64,000 bases of DNA from Roseiarcus sp963764955. Lineage in GTDB: Bacteria > Pseudomonadota > Alphaproteobacteria > Rhizobiales > Beijerinckiaceae. The stretch spans positions 1 to 64,000 of the forward strand of contig CAVXVE010000020.1 in the NCBI GenBank assembly GCA_963764955.1. The letters run 5' to 3'. Within the stretch, counting starts at the first letter, position 1. Every line of letters begins with the position of its first letter. Shown one piece after another: positions 55,726 through 64,000 of this stretch. Below the pieces are notes generated by a model. It was not told where the DNA came from. It searched no databases and was given only the letters and a program-made list of their open reading frames with translations. Position numbers and translations under genes: made by a program.

Positions 55726-56538
55726 ATGAATCCGAACCAGGCGCTTTGGGAAAAGGGCGACTTCACCCGCATCGCCGAGAGCATGAGAGAAAGCGGGGAG
55801 GAGGTCGTCCGCAAGCTCGGCGTCGTGAAAGGCATGAAGGTGCTGGATCTTGGCTGCGGCGACGGAACGACCGCCCTGCCGGAAGCGCGCCTCGGCGCTG
55901 AGGTGCTCGGGGTCGATATCGCGGCCAACCTCGTCGAGGCCGGAAACAGGCGCGCGCAAGAAGCGGGGCTTGCGAACTGCAAGTTTCAGCAAGGCGACGC
56001 GACCGGCCTCGTCGATCTCAAGGACGGTTCGTTCGATCTCGTCGTCAGCATCTTCGGCGCCATGTTTGCGCCGAAGCCGTTCGACGTCGCCAAGGAAATG
56101 GTCCGCGTCGCCCGCCCCGGCGGCCGGATCGTGATGGGAAACTGGATCCCGAACGATCCGACCCTGGTGGCGCAGATTCTGAGGATCAGCTCCGCCTATT
56201 CGCCTCCTCCCCCCGAAGGCTTCGTAAGCCCCATGACCTGGGGCGTCGAAAGTCATGTGATCGAGCGATTCGGCGCCGCCGGCGTCCCGAAAGACAACGT
56301 CTCGTTCGCCCGGGACACCTATACTTTCCGCGTCGCCGCCCCGCCGTCTCAACTGGTTGACGCCTTCAGAAAATACTACGGGCCAACGATGAACGCCTTC
56401 GAGGCGGCGGAGAAGAATGGCCGCAGCGAAGACCTGAAGAAGGAGCTGGACGATCTGTTCAACCGGGAAAACAAGAGCCCGGCCGGCGGCGCCACGATAA
56501 TCCCCGCGACCTTTCTGCGCGTCACCATCGCCCGCTGA
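55726..56538 (+). CDS. class I SAM-dependent methyltransferase
   Basis: A 270-residue methyltransferase: motif I VLDLGCGDGTTALPEARLG, LGVDIAANLVEAGNRRAQEA, FQQGDATGLVDLKDGSFDLV and MVRVARPGGRIVMGNWIPND (UbiE/Methyltransf_11 type). No substrate-specific feature is recognised. It follows the kinase gene and precedes the radical SAM gene by 112 bp; a common transcript is possible. Confidence 0.9.
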   Translation: MNPNQALWEKGDFTRIAESMRESGEEVVRKLGVVKGMKVLDLGCGDGTTALPEARLGAEVLGVDIAANLVEAGNRRAQEAGLANCKFQQGDATGLVDLKDGSFDLVVSIFGAMFAPKPFDVAKEMVRVARPGGRIVMGNWIPNDPTLVAQILRISSAYSPPPPEGFVSPMTWGVESHVIERFGAAGVPKDNVSFARDTYTFRVAAPPSQLVDAFRKYYGPTMNAFEAAEKNGRSEDLKKELDDLFNRENKSPAGGATIIPATFLRVTIAR

Positions 56539-56650
56539 GGCGGCGCGCGGCGATTGCGCATTCGGGCGAGGACTGGTAACGGTCGCCGTCGCCAAGTGCG
56601 GCGAACACAGGGCAAGAATTGGGCGGGGCGTAGTTTCGCGGGGAGCCTGA

Positions 56651-58444
56651 ATGCCGGATATCGCCAAGCGTCGACGATTTCTGCTTTTCCTGATCAAGCC
56701 GTCGCACTACGACGACGAGGGCTACGTCATCCAGTGGTGGAAGTCGGCGCTGCCTTCGAATTCCCTCGCCTGCCTGTTCGGCATCGCGCAGAAATGCATG
56801 GAAGATCAGGTCCTTGGCGAGGACGTGGACATCGAGATCTTCCCCGTCGACGAGACCAACACCCGTATCCGGGTGGACCATATCGCCCGCCAGATAAAGG
56901 ACAACGGCGGCTTCGGCATGGTCGGCTTCGTCGGCGTGCAGTCGAATCAGTTTCCCCGCGTGATGGATTGCGCCCGCCCGTTGAGGGCGGCCGGGGTGCC
57001 GGTGGTCGTCGGCGGATTCCATGTCTCGGGCTGCCTCTCCATGCTGCCGGAGACGCCTGATTCGCTGAAAGCAGCCCTCGACCTCGGCGTTTCGCTGTAC
57101 GCGGGCGAAGCGGAAGGACGGTTCGACGAAGTGCTGCGCGACGCCGCGGCGGGCAAGCTGAAGCCGATCTACAATTACCTGCACGATCTGCCGGGCCTCG
57201 AAGGCGCGACCGGCCCCTACATGCCGCCCGAGCGGGTGGGCCGCACGCTCGGCATGATCTCGAGTTTCGACGCCGGACGCGGCTGTCCGTTCCTCTGCTC
57301 CTTCTGCACCATCATCAACGTGCAGGGGCGCAAGTCGCGCTATCGCACGGCGGATGACATCGAGCAGCTGGTGCGCGTCAATGTCGCCAACGGCGTGCGC
57401 TACTTCTTCATCACCGACGACAATCTCGCCCGCAATCGCAACTGGGAATCGATCTTCGACCGGCTGATCGAATTGCGTGCGCAAGGCATCCAATCGCGCT
57501 TCATCATCCAGGTCGACACCGCCTGCCACAAGATTCCCCGCTTCATCGAGAAGGCGGTGGCGGCCGGCGTCAAGCGGGTGTTCATCGGGCTCGAGAACAT
57601 CGATCCCGACAATCTGGCCTCGGCGAAGAAGAAGCAGAACCACATCTCCGACTATCGCGAGCTTCTGCTCGAGTGGCGCAAGCGCCGCTGCATCACCTAT
57701 TGCGGCTATATCATCGGCTTCCCCAACGACACGCAGGAATCGCTGGTCAAGCGCATCCAGATCATCCAGCGCGAGCTGCCGCTCGACATTCTCGAATTCT
57801 CGATCCTGACGCCGCTGCCGGGCAGCGAGGATCATGCGAAGGCGGTCGCCAAGGGCGTCGACATCGACCCGGACCTCAACAAGTTCGACCTCGAGCATGT
57901 CACGACCGACCATCCGCGCATGACGCGCGAGGAATGGCAGGAGGCCTATCGTCTCGCCTGGCGCACCTATTACACGCCCGAGCACATCAAGACGGTGATC
58001 CGCCGCGCCGTCGCGGGCGGGCCGCGCCCCGATACGGTCGCCTATCTCCTCACCTGGTTCTGGGCGAGCTTCCACTTCTACAACATCTATCCGCTCGAGA
58101 CCGGCATTGTCCGGCGCCGTTACCGCCGCGACCGCCGGCCCGGGATGCCGCTCGAGAACCCGCTCGTTTTCTACGCTCGCCACTGGGGCGGGCAGGTCGT
58201 CACCTACGGCAGGATCCTGGCGATGTTCGCCAAGATCCACTTCTGGACGCGCCGGCTCCAGCGCGATCCCGAGGCCAAAAACTATACCGACGAGGCGCTC
58301 CGGCCCGCCGACGACTACGACCATCAGGAGATGTACCAGCTCACCGAGGCCGCCCGGCAAGCGGGCGCGAAAGCCAAGCGCATCGGGGAGCACAAGCACG
58401 CTCGGGCTCATGTCGAAGAGCCGGCAGTCGAGGCGGTGAAGTAG
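56651..58444 (+). CDS. B12-binding-domain radical SAM protein
   Basis: A 597-residue protein. The N-terminal cobalamin-binding-like Rossmann region (about 60-140: GMVGFVGVQSNQFPR, VPVVVGGFHVSGCLS) precedes a radical SAM core with the 4Fe-4S motif C212-x3-C216-x2-C219 (GRGCPFLCSFCTI), FFITDDNLARNRNWESIF, VFIGLENIDPDNL and YIIGFPNDTQESLVKRI, then a long C-terminal extension with aromatic residues. This class methylates or rearranges unactivated carbons (for example lipid, hopanoid or bacteriochlorophyll precursors). The target cannot be told. It is followed by terminator module copy 3. Confidence 0.9.
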   Translation: MPDIAKRRRFLLFLIKPSHYDDEGYVIQWWKSALPSNSLACLFGIAQKCMEDQVLGEDVDIEIFPVDETNTRIRVDHIARQIKDNGGFGMVGFVGVQSNQFPRVMDCARPLRAAGVPVVVGGFHVSGCLSMLPETPDSLKAALDLGVSLYAGEAEGRFDEVLRDAAAGKLKPIYNYLHDLPGLEGATGPYMPPERVGRTLGMISSFDAGRGCPFLCSFCTIINVQGRKSRYRTADDIEQLVRVNVANGVRYFFITDDNLARNRNWESIFDRLIELRAQGIQSRFIIQVDTACHKIPRFIEKAVAAGVKRVFIGLENIDPDNLASAKKKQNHISDYRELLLEWRKRRCITYCGYIIGFPNDTQESLVKRIQIIQRELPLDILEFSILTPLPGSEDHAKAVAKGVDIDPDLNKFDLEHVTTDHPRMTREEWQEAYRLAWRTYYTPEHIKTVIRRAVAGGPRPDTVAYLLTWFWASFHFYNIYPLETGIVRRRYRRDRRPGMPLENPLVFYARHWGGQVVTYGRILAMFAKIHFWTRRLQRDPEAKNYTDEALRPADDYDHQEMYQLTEAARQAGAKAKRIGEHKHARAHVEEPAVEAVK

Positions 58445-58501
58445 GGGCGGCTTTGCGGCCGCCTCGGCCCGCCGGATACAACCGGTGCGCGCGTCCCCCT
58501 T

Positions 58502-58631
58502 CACATAAACGCCAGTAAGCGCCAGTAAACGCGCCTAAACGCTAGTAAATTGACTCCAATTTACTAGCGTTTATTTTTTCGAATCGGGACCTTTCAATGG
58601 GTTACGGCCAATTCAAATAAAAAAATCTCTC
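58502..58631 (+). repeat. terminator module copy 3, downstream of the radical SAM gene
   Basis: Read from the upstream gene: decameric iterons (TAAACGC units from about 58507), a 17-bp perfect stem (58537-58553 with 58558-58574, loop ACTC), T6 (58575-58580), then the conserved trailing segment CGGGACCTTTCAATGGG, TTACGGCCAATTC and AAAAAATC. Same layout and near-identical sequence as copy 2. It starts about 60 bases after the stop codon and forms an intrinsic terminator. Confidence 0.85.
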
Positions 58632-59137
58632 GCGTAATCCGCTTTCGCCTCAGAGTTGTATTATACGTCGCGAACGCGTCTCTTCTCATCGCTGATGGCC
58701 TGTTGGCCCATGGATTCTATCCTTCATAAACGCTATCACATACTTCTCTTTTTCGCAACTCAATTCGCGGTTCTCGTGGCGCTAGGCATTGGTCCGCCGA
58801 GCTTTTGAACTCCGAGGAGGGTGGGGCGTCTCAGCGGGCGTCATGGCCGCGCTGAGCGTGCACAAGCCCGACCATGACGGGCATTGGATCCGGTTTCTGA
58901 ATCAGTTGAATTCCACAATGATCGACAGCTATCGCTACAAGAGCCAAATTGTCGCGCGCTTTCTCTCTCTCGCCACCCTCGTTTTCGCTGAACAGTTATC
59001 GCCATAAAGAGCCGATTTGCGCGCTCTTTCTCACTCTCTTTCCCCGGTTTTTGCCTAGCCTGGCCTCCCGCCGGTCCGATTTGCGTTTCCGGCGAGACTT
59101 ACGTTAGGTTCAGACAGGATCGGACAGGATCAGACAG
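58632..59137. other. intergenic upstream of the GntR/ADP-ribosylglycohydrolase operon
   Basis: No supported gene; a 72-codon ORF from 58789 has unrecognisable content. It contains the 67-bp imperfect direct repeat at 58925-59058. Short direct repeats of ggatcagacagg at about 59115-59135 directly precede the regulator start and could be an operator. Confidence 0.45.
58925..59058 (+). repeat. imperfect 67-bp direct repeat upstream of the GntR gene
   Basis: 58925-58991 and 58992-59058 align along their length: acag(c/t)tatcgc(t/c)a, aagagcc, a pyrimidine tract with ctttctc, and (c)gtttt(c/t)gc. Roughly two-thirds identity by eye, so an old tandem duplication. Confidence 0.65.
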
Positions 59138-59845
59138 GTGGCGGCGAAATATCAGCGCATCGCCAAGCTCCTCAGGCGCGACATCGAGACCGGCGTCCTC
59201 CGCGCCGAGGAACGGCTGCCCGGCGAAATCGAACTCGCGCGCAATTTCGACGTCAGCCGAAGCACCATCCGCCAGGCCCTCTCCACCCTTCAGGAGGCCG
59301 GGCTGATCCAGACCTGGAGCGGCGCGGGCTCTTTCGTCTGCTACAACGGCGCGCAGCTTGACGATGAACTCGGCTGGTCGCAGGCCCTCGCAAGGCAGGG
59401 CGTTCAGGCAGCGCCGCGCATTCTTCGCTTCGCGCGGATCGACGACGAGCTTCTGGCGAGCGAGCTCGGGCTTTCCTCCCCGGACTTTCTCGCCCTCGAC
59501 CGCGTCCGCAGCGCCGAGGCCGGCAGGCCCATTTCGCTCGAGCGCAGCCGGTTGCCATGGCGGCCGGCCTTCGGTCCGGCGCTTCACCAGGGGCTGGTCG
59601 GAGGATCCCTGCGGCGGACCCTCGATTCGCTCGGCATCCGCCCGACCGGCGGCAGCGAAACGGTCGAGCTCGTCCGGCTGACCCACGAGGACGCAAACGA
59701 GCTGCAGCAGACGGAAGGCGAACTCTTCCTCGCCACGCTGCGCATCGCGCATGACGCGGCGGGTTCGATCGTCGAGCATGTGCGAAGCCTGCTGCATCCC
59801 GCGCATTTCACCCTCCGGCTGAATTTCGGCGAGCCGCGGAAATGA
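59138..59845 (+). CDS. GntR/HutC-family regulator with UTRA domain (YegW-like)
   Basis: A 235-residue regulator: winged HTH (residues 1-75: KYQRIAKLLRRDIETGVL, LPGEIELARNFDVSRSTIRQ, GSFVCYNG) and a UTRA ligand-binding domain (LALDRVRSAEAGRPISLERS, LQQTEGELFLATLRIAHDA, EHVRSLLHPAHFTLRLNF). GTG start. It overlaps the next gene by four bases, so it is co-transcribed with the genes it probably controls. UTRA domains bind small sugars, amino acids or related effectors. By order it matches E. coli YegW. Confidence 0.88.
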   Translation: MAAKYQRIAKLLRRDIETGVLRAEERLPGEIELARNFDVSRSTIRQALSTLQEAGLIQTWSGAGSFVCYNGAQLDDELGWSQALARQGVQAAPRILRFARIDDELLASELGLSSPDFLALDRVRSAEAGRPISLERSRLPWRPAFGPALHQGLVGGSLRRTLDSLGIRPTGGSETVELVRLTHEDANELQQTEGELFLATLRIAHDAAGSIVEHVRSLLHPAHFTLRLNFGEPRK

Positions 59846-60849
59846 CCGCTTCCGATCGAGCCCACGGGGCGCTTCTCGGGCTCGCCATCGGCGACGCGCT
59901 CGGGATGCCGACGCAATACACGCCCCGGTCGCTCGTCTCGGAGCGCTATGGCCTCCTCGCCGGCTTCGAACCCGGTCCTGCCGACAATCCGATCAGCGCC
60001 GGCATGCCGGCCGGCCGCGTCACCGACGACACCGATCAGGCGGTGATCCTGGGCGAGATGCTGGTCGCCGGAAAAGGCTGTGTGGACCCGAACAAATTCG
60101 CGCGCGCGCTCCTCGCCTGGGAGCAGCGCATGATCGCAGTCGGCTCGCAGGATCTGCTCGGTCCCTCGACGCGCCGCGCGCTGGCCCTGGTCGCGGAGGG
60201 CGCCTCGACCGAGACGACCGGCCGCGCGGGCTCGACCAACGGCGCCGCCATGCGGGTCGCCCCGGTCGGGATCGCCTTCGCGCCGAGACCGCTCGAGGCG
60301 CTTGTCGAGGCTGTCTTCCAGAGCGCCCATGTCACGCATAATACGACGGTGGCGATTGCCGGAGCGTCGGCTGTCGCCGCCGCGGTCAGCGCCGGAGTGG
60401 CCGGCGCGACGCTCGACGAAGCGCTTGAGATCGCGGTCGAAGCCGCTGCGCTCGGCGCCGGTCGCGGCTATTATTTCGCCGGCGCCGATGTCGGCGCAAG
60501 GTGTCGCTGGGCGATGGATCTCGTGCGCGGCAAGAGCGACGGGCAGGCGCTCGATCTCATCTACGCCCTCGTCGGCACCGGCGTCGCGACGAACGAGGCG
60601 GTTCCGGCCGCGCTTGCGGTTTGCAGCCTTGCGCCCGGCGACCCGTGGCGCGTCTGCCGTCTCGCGGCGAGCCTCGGGGGCGACTGCGACACGATCGCGG
60701 CGATCGCGGGCGCGATCATGGGCGCCTGTCACGGCGCCGGGGCTTTTCCTCAAGCCGCCGTTCTGGCTCTTCAAGCCGCCAATCCCGAACTCAAGCTCAG
60801 GCCGCTCGCTGACGCGCTGCTCGCGCTGCGCACGAAAGGGAGCGGGTGA
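59842..60849 (+). CDS. ADP-ribosylglycohydrolase (DraG) family protein (YegU-like)
   Basis: A 335-residue all-helical DraG-family hydrolase. Mg2+-site motifs are GLAIGDALGMPTQ (14-26), RVTDDTDQAVILGE (59-72) and LGGDCDTIAAIAGAIMGA near the C-terminus, where the usual GGDTDT reads GGDCDT. The family cleaves N- or O-glycosidic bonds of ADP-ribose, and several members act on small metabolites. In this operon a small ribosylated compound brought in by the ABC transporter is a more likely substrate than protein. ATGA overlaps on both sides. Confidence 0.9.
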   Translation: MTASDRAHGALLGLAIGDALGMPTQYTPRSLVSERYGLLAGFEPGPADNPISAGMPAGRVTDDTDQAVILGEMLVAGKGCVDPNKFARALLAWEQRMIAVGSQDLLGPSTRRALALVAEGASTETTGRAGSTNGAAMRVAPVGIAFAPRPLEALVEAVFQSAHVTHNTTVAIAGASAVAAAVSAGVAGATLDEALEIAVEAAALGAGRGYYFAGADVGARCRWAMDLVRGKSDGQALDLIYALVGTGVATNEAVPAALAVCSLAPGDPWRVCRLAASLGGDCDTIAAIAGAIMGACHGAGAFPQAAVLALQAANPELKLRPLADALLALRTKGSG

Positions 60850-61871
60850 TGGATCTCGGGGGGCCGCCGCGACTTTTCACCGTCGGCAGCATCGTCGCCG
60901 ACATTCGCCTCGAGGCGCCTCATCTCCCCGTCCGGGGCGGCGACGTGATCGCGTCATCGGCCCGCATCTCGGCAGGGGGCGGCTTCAACATCCTGTGCGC
61001 CGCGGCGCGCCAGGGGCTCCGCTGCGTCTTCGCCGGCCGCCACGGCGCCGGGCCCTATGGCGAGCGCATCCGCGCGGAATTGCTCCGCGAGGGCGTCAGC
61101 GTCGTCCATCGAGCGCGCGCCCGAAGGCGACAGCGGCTTTTGCATCGTTCTGGTCGAGCCGGACGGCGAGCGAACCTTCGTCACCAGCCCCGGCGTCGAG
61201 GCCCGATCTCGCGGGGCGGCGCCTCGCGGATCTGCCGCTCGCGCCCGGCGACACGGTTTTCGCCTCCGGCTACGATCTGGCCTATCCTGAGCTTGGCCCG
61301 GCGATCGCGGCCTGGATGGCTAAGGCGCCGCGCAGCGTCCGCTTTGTCGTCGACCCCGGCCCGCTGGCCGCCGATATTCCGGAAAATGTCATGGCGCTCG
61401 TCATGCCTCGCGTCTCGGTCTGGGCGATGAACCGGCGCGAAGCGGAACTGATCGCCGGAACGACTGAACCCGACGCTGTCCGCGCCCGCATGCGGCCCGG
61501 CCTTGCTCAAGACGCCGCGCTCGTCTTGCGCGACGGGCCGCGCGGCGCCTGGATCTCGACGGGGGCGGGCGAAGCGGCGCGCAGAATTCCGGCGCCGGCC
61601 GTCGCCGCGGTCGATACGACCGGGCGCCGGCGACGCCCATAGCGGAGCCATGATCGCCGCGCTCGCCGCGGGGCTCGAGCTTGACGAGGCCGTGCGCCGG
61701 GCCAACGCCGCCGCCGCGCTTTCGGTGACGCGAGCCGGACCGGCCGCGTCCCCGACCTTAAGCGAACTCGACAGCTTCCTGGCGTCCAGGATCGGCGCCG
61801 CGGAGGCGCCGCTGCTTGCGGCGAGAGATCCGAAACCGACTTCAGTCGAGAGGAGGCCTGAACCATGCTGA
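60846..61871 (+). pseudogene. PfkB-family carbohydrate/nucleoside kinase (YegV-like), three one-base insertions
   Basis: When joined about 340 residues of a ribokinase-like kinase: FTVGSIVADIRLEAPHLPVRG, SAGGGFNILCAAARQGLRC (PfkB signature 1), APEGDSGFCIVLVEPDGERT, FVVDPGPLAADIPENVMALV, WAMNRREAELIAGT, LVLRDGPRGAWIS, and signature 2 DTTGAGDAHSGAMIAALAAG with the catalytic Asp. Frames change near 61113, 61200 and 61622, each by +1, restoring frame overall. Motifs are intact, so it is probably functional in the organism. It would phosphorylate the sugar freed by the glycohydrolase. It overlaps both neighbours. Confidence 0.8.
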
Positions 61872-62946
61872 TGACCCGCCGCTCCATCCTTGCCGCCGGC
61901 GCGCTGATGGCGATGCCGGGACTGGCCCGAGCCCAGACGGGCGCGTTCAAGGGCAAGACCCTGACCGTCGCCTCCTGGCAGAACTACGGGGCCGACGACC
62001 CCGCGACGCTCAAAATGTTCACCGACATGACCGGCGCGACGGTGAAGAACGTGTTCTTCACCTCGGAGGACGGCCTTCTGCAGATGCTGCGCCAGGGCGG
62101 CGTGGGCCAGATCGACGCGTGCCTCCCGAATCTCCAGTATGTGCTGCCCGGCGCGCAGCAGTCGCTCTTTGCGCCGATCGACACCGCCAAGGTCACGACC
62201 TGGAAGGATCTCGAACCCCGCTTCGCCGACGATCCTTCGATCCGGCTGGACGGCAAGGTCTATGCGACGCCCTGGGTGCAGGGCGCGACGTCGCTCGCCG
62301 TCAATCCGGCCGCTTTTCCCACCGCGCCAAAGAGCTGGAAGGTGCTCTGGGAGCCCTCAAGCCAGGGCAAGGTCGGTTTCTTCGACGATCCGACCACCGC
62401 GATCATGACGGCGGCGCTCTATCTCGGCGACGATCCGCAGAAGCCCGACCTCGCAGAAAGTCCGGCAGGCGCTGCTCGACCTCAAGAAGAACGTGAAGCT
62501 CTTCTGGTCGTCCGGCGACGACTGGAACAAGGCCTACGCCACGGGCGCCATCACGATGGGCAACCTCTGGTCGGGTCTGGCCGGCACGCTCAAGACCAAC
62601 GGCGGCCAAGATCGATTTCATCTTCCCCGACGACGGCACGGTCGTGTGGGGCGACACCTGGGCGATCGTGAAGGACACGCCAAATCTCGACCTCGCCTAC
62701 GCGTGGATCAACTTCGTGACCAGTCCGGAATATTTCGTCCAGTGGATCACCAAGCCCGGCCCGAACCAGGAGCTCGCCGTGCCGGTGAACCAGCAGGCGA
62801 TCAAGGCGCTGCCGCAGGCGGCCTCCGACAAGCTGATGGCGGGGCGGCTTCTCGGCTACACCGGCAAGGTCGCCTTGCAGACCGGCCTTTCGACCGCCGA
62901 TCTCAAGAAATGGACGCAACTCTGGGAAGAGGTGAAGGCCTCGTGA
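61865..62946 (+). pseudogene. spermidine/putrescine-type ABC substrate-binding protein, two one-base insertions
   Basis: When joined about 359 residues. Twin-arginine signal (MTRRSILAAGALMAMPG, cleavage after ARA), then LTVASWQNYGADDPATLKMF, VYATPWVQGATSLAVNP, GKVGFFDDPTTAIMTAALYL, SGDDWNKAYATGAITMGNLW and DTWAIVKDTPNLDLAYAWIN, a PotD/PotF-type fold. Extra bases lie near 62453 and 62606. The polyamine acidic pocket cannot be verified, and relatives bind many other cations, opines and sugars. It overlaps the kinase gene, so ligand and kinase/hydrolase substrates are probably linked. Confidence 0.78.
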
Positions 62947-62947
62947 C

Positions 62948-63832
62948 GTGACGAAGCGGCGCCTGCTTCAGGCCCTGACGACGCCCATCCTGCATCCTGC
63001 CTGCGGCGCTTGTGCTGGCGCTGATGGTCGTCATCCCGCTCGCGGTGCTCGTCTGGTACAGTTTCGCGCCGGACGGGCCGGGGCGCCGCTTTCGCTCGAC
63101 AGCTACCGGCGCATGGTGGCGAGCCCGCTCTATGGCCGGCTCGCGCTGAAGACCTTGTGGACGGCCGGGATCGCCGCCCTGATCACGGCCGCCATCGCCT
63201 GGTGTCCGGCCTGGGCGCTGTCGCGGCTTTCCCCTCGATCGCGGAACCTCATCCTGCTCGCGATCGTCATTCCCTATCTGACCTCCTACCTGTTGCTGAT
63301 CTACAGCATCTTCGTCGTGCTCGGACCCGGCAGCCCCGTGATGGGGCTCCTTCGCCTTGCCGGTCTTGCGGGAGCCGGCGGCTCGATCCTCTATACGCCG
63401 ACGGCGACGGTCGTGATGCTCGTTTACGAGAACCTGCCCTTGATGATCTTCGTCCTGTTCGCGGGCATGCAGCGCATCGAGCAGACTCTGCTCGCGGCGG
63501 CCGGCTCGCTCGGCGCGGGGCGCTGGAGCCGCATCCGCCACATCGTCTTTCCGATGTCGGCGCCGGCGCTCGTCTCCGGCCTCGTCATCGTGTTTGTGCC
63601 GATGGGCGGCGCGTTCGTCGAGTCGCAGATCCTCGGCGGCCCGAATGGGCTGCTGCTGGGCAATGTGATCGGCGACCAGATGACGCGCGCCGACGATCCC
63701 TCCTTCGGCTCGGCCTTGTCGCTTCTTCTGCTTCTGGGCACGCTCGTCCTGATCGGGCTTGCGTCACTGGTCAGGTTCGCTTTGGAATGGTTTGGCGCCG
63801 ACAGGAGGACGCGTGATGTCCGCCCCGCTTAA
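62948..63832 (+). pseudogene. PotB-type ABC permease, frameshifted N-terminus
   Basis: About 290 residues with six spans: after a correctable region (62990-63085, where the next frame reads LPAALVLALMVVIPLAVLVW) the main frame gives LSLDSYRRMVASPLYGRLAL, ALITAAIAWCPAWALSRLSP, IVIPYLTSYLLLIYSIFVVL, MQRIEQTLLAAAGSLGAGRW (EAA loop) and MGGAFVESQILGGPNG. One extra C near 62990 and either one missing or two extra G near 63083 explain the breaks. GTG start one base after the binding-protein stop. The stop overlaps the next permease. Confidence 0.78.
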
Positions 63833-64000
63833 GCGCCGCCGGCGCGACGCCGAAGCTGTTTCGCCGTTCATGGTCGCGATGCTCGGCCTGTGCCTTGCGA
63901 TTCTCTTCATCCCGCTCGTCATCATCATTCTTCTGTCCTTCAACGCCTCGCCCTATGGCACGTTTCCGTTCGAGGGCACGCTGAAATGGTATGTGGCTCT
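63816..64000 (+). CDS. PotC-type ABC permease, 5' part (cut by window end)
   Basis: ATG 63816 opens a frame running off the window: MSAPLKRRRRDAEAVSPFMV, then a first span (MLGLCLAILFIPLVIIILLS) and FNASPYGTFPFEGTLKWYV, the typical start of PotC-class permeases. It overlaps the upstream permease by 17 bp and is preceded by ACAGGAGGACGCG. An ATPase gene is expected beyond the window. Confidence 0.82.
   Translation, partial: MSAPLKRRRRDAEAVSPFMVAMLGLCLAILFIPLVIIILLSFNASPYGTFPFEGTLKWYVA

Noticed and set aside
56522..58504. 660-codon minus-strand frame opposite the radical SAM gene
   Set aside because: No domain signal; the + strand gene has the CxxxCxxC cluster and normal length.
58789..59007. 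72-codon + strand ORF upstream of the GntR gene
   Set aside because: Overlaps the imperfect direct repeat, no ribosome-binding site and no known family.

Overview
The window is GC-rich, densely coded DNA from an alphaproteobacterium, most likely a member of the Hyphomicrobiales (rhizobiales). The evidence is gene content: a FrcB/FrcC/FrcA fructose importer with a divergent ROK regulator, short ATGA operon overlaps, many twin-arginine exported proteins, a PEP-CTERM protein and a protocatechuate 4,5-cleavage pathway. There is no rRNA or tRNA gene, so genus is not assignable.

Layout. 1-6.1 kb is a decayed, IS-rich segment: an IS3 OrfB remnant, fossils of a sorC-deoC sugar operon, a cupredoxin-like protein, a lone flavin-dependent tryptophan halogenase, and an IS1111-type (IS110 family) element inserted in an IS630 transposase that is itself joined to an IS66 scrap. 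6.2-9.8 kb has a frameshifted ABC exporter and a solitary Leu/Ile/Val-type binding protein. 9.8-18.9 kb is sugar metabolism: pgl-zwf, a ROK regulator, frcBCA, an aldo/keto reductase and a Gfo/Idh dehydrogenase. 19-22.5 kb has an aspartate aminotransferase, an orphan sugar permease and a VapBC pair. 22.5-26.6 kb is ligC-ligB-ligA-ligI-ligK for protocatechuate meta-cleavage. ligJ lies at 32.1-33.2 kb, separated from them by an envelope/stress island (PEP-CTERM protein, two Tat-exported ferritin-like proteins, an MxKDx-repeat protein). A DUF1932 dehydrogenase, a glyoxalase-like protein and a complete branched-chain-type ABC importer with fused LivM-LivG follow to 40.3 kb.

40-58.4 kb is mostly housekeeping and envelope genes: a DUF4105 protein, a Tat-exported isoaspartyl methyltransferase, hydrolases, serB, miaA, DNA ligase, a GNAT/RLAN-RimK pair, a hybrid histidine kinase, a methyltransferase and a B12-type radical SAM protein. 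59.1-64 kb is an overlapping operon of GntR/UTRA regulator, ADP-ribosylglycohydrolase, PfkB kinase and a polyamine-type ABC importer. It resembles E. coli yegW-yegU-yegV with an ABC transporter in place of YegT. Its substrate is unknown, and it is the best candidate for an undescribed system.

Two cross-cutting observations. First, a three-copy terminator module (about 18.95, 32.05 and 58.55 kb) combines a long hairpin plus T-run with a conserved trailing segment, and two copies also carry 10-bp iterons. All three copies lie just past the 3' end of a gene, in that gene's orientation. Second, about a dozen otherwise conserved genes are broken by indels, nearly all explicable as single extra bases, which points to sequence error rather than true decay.
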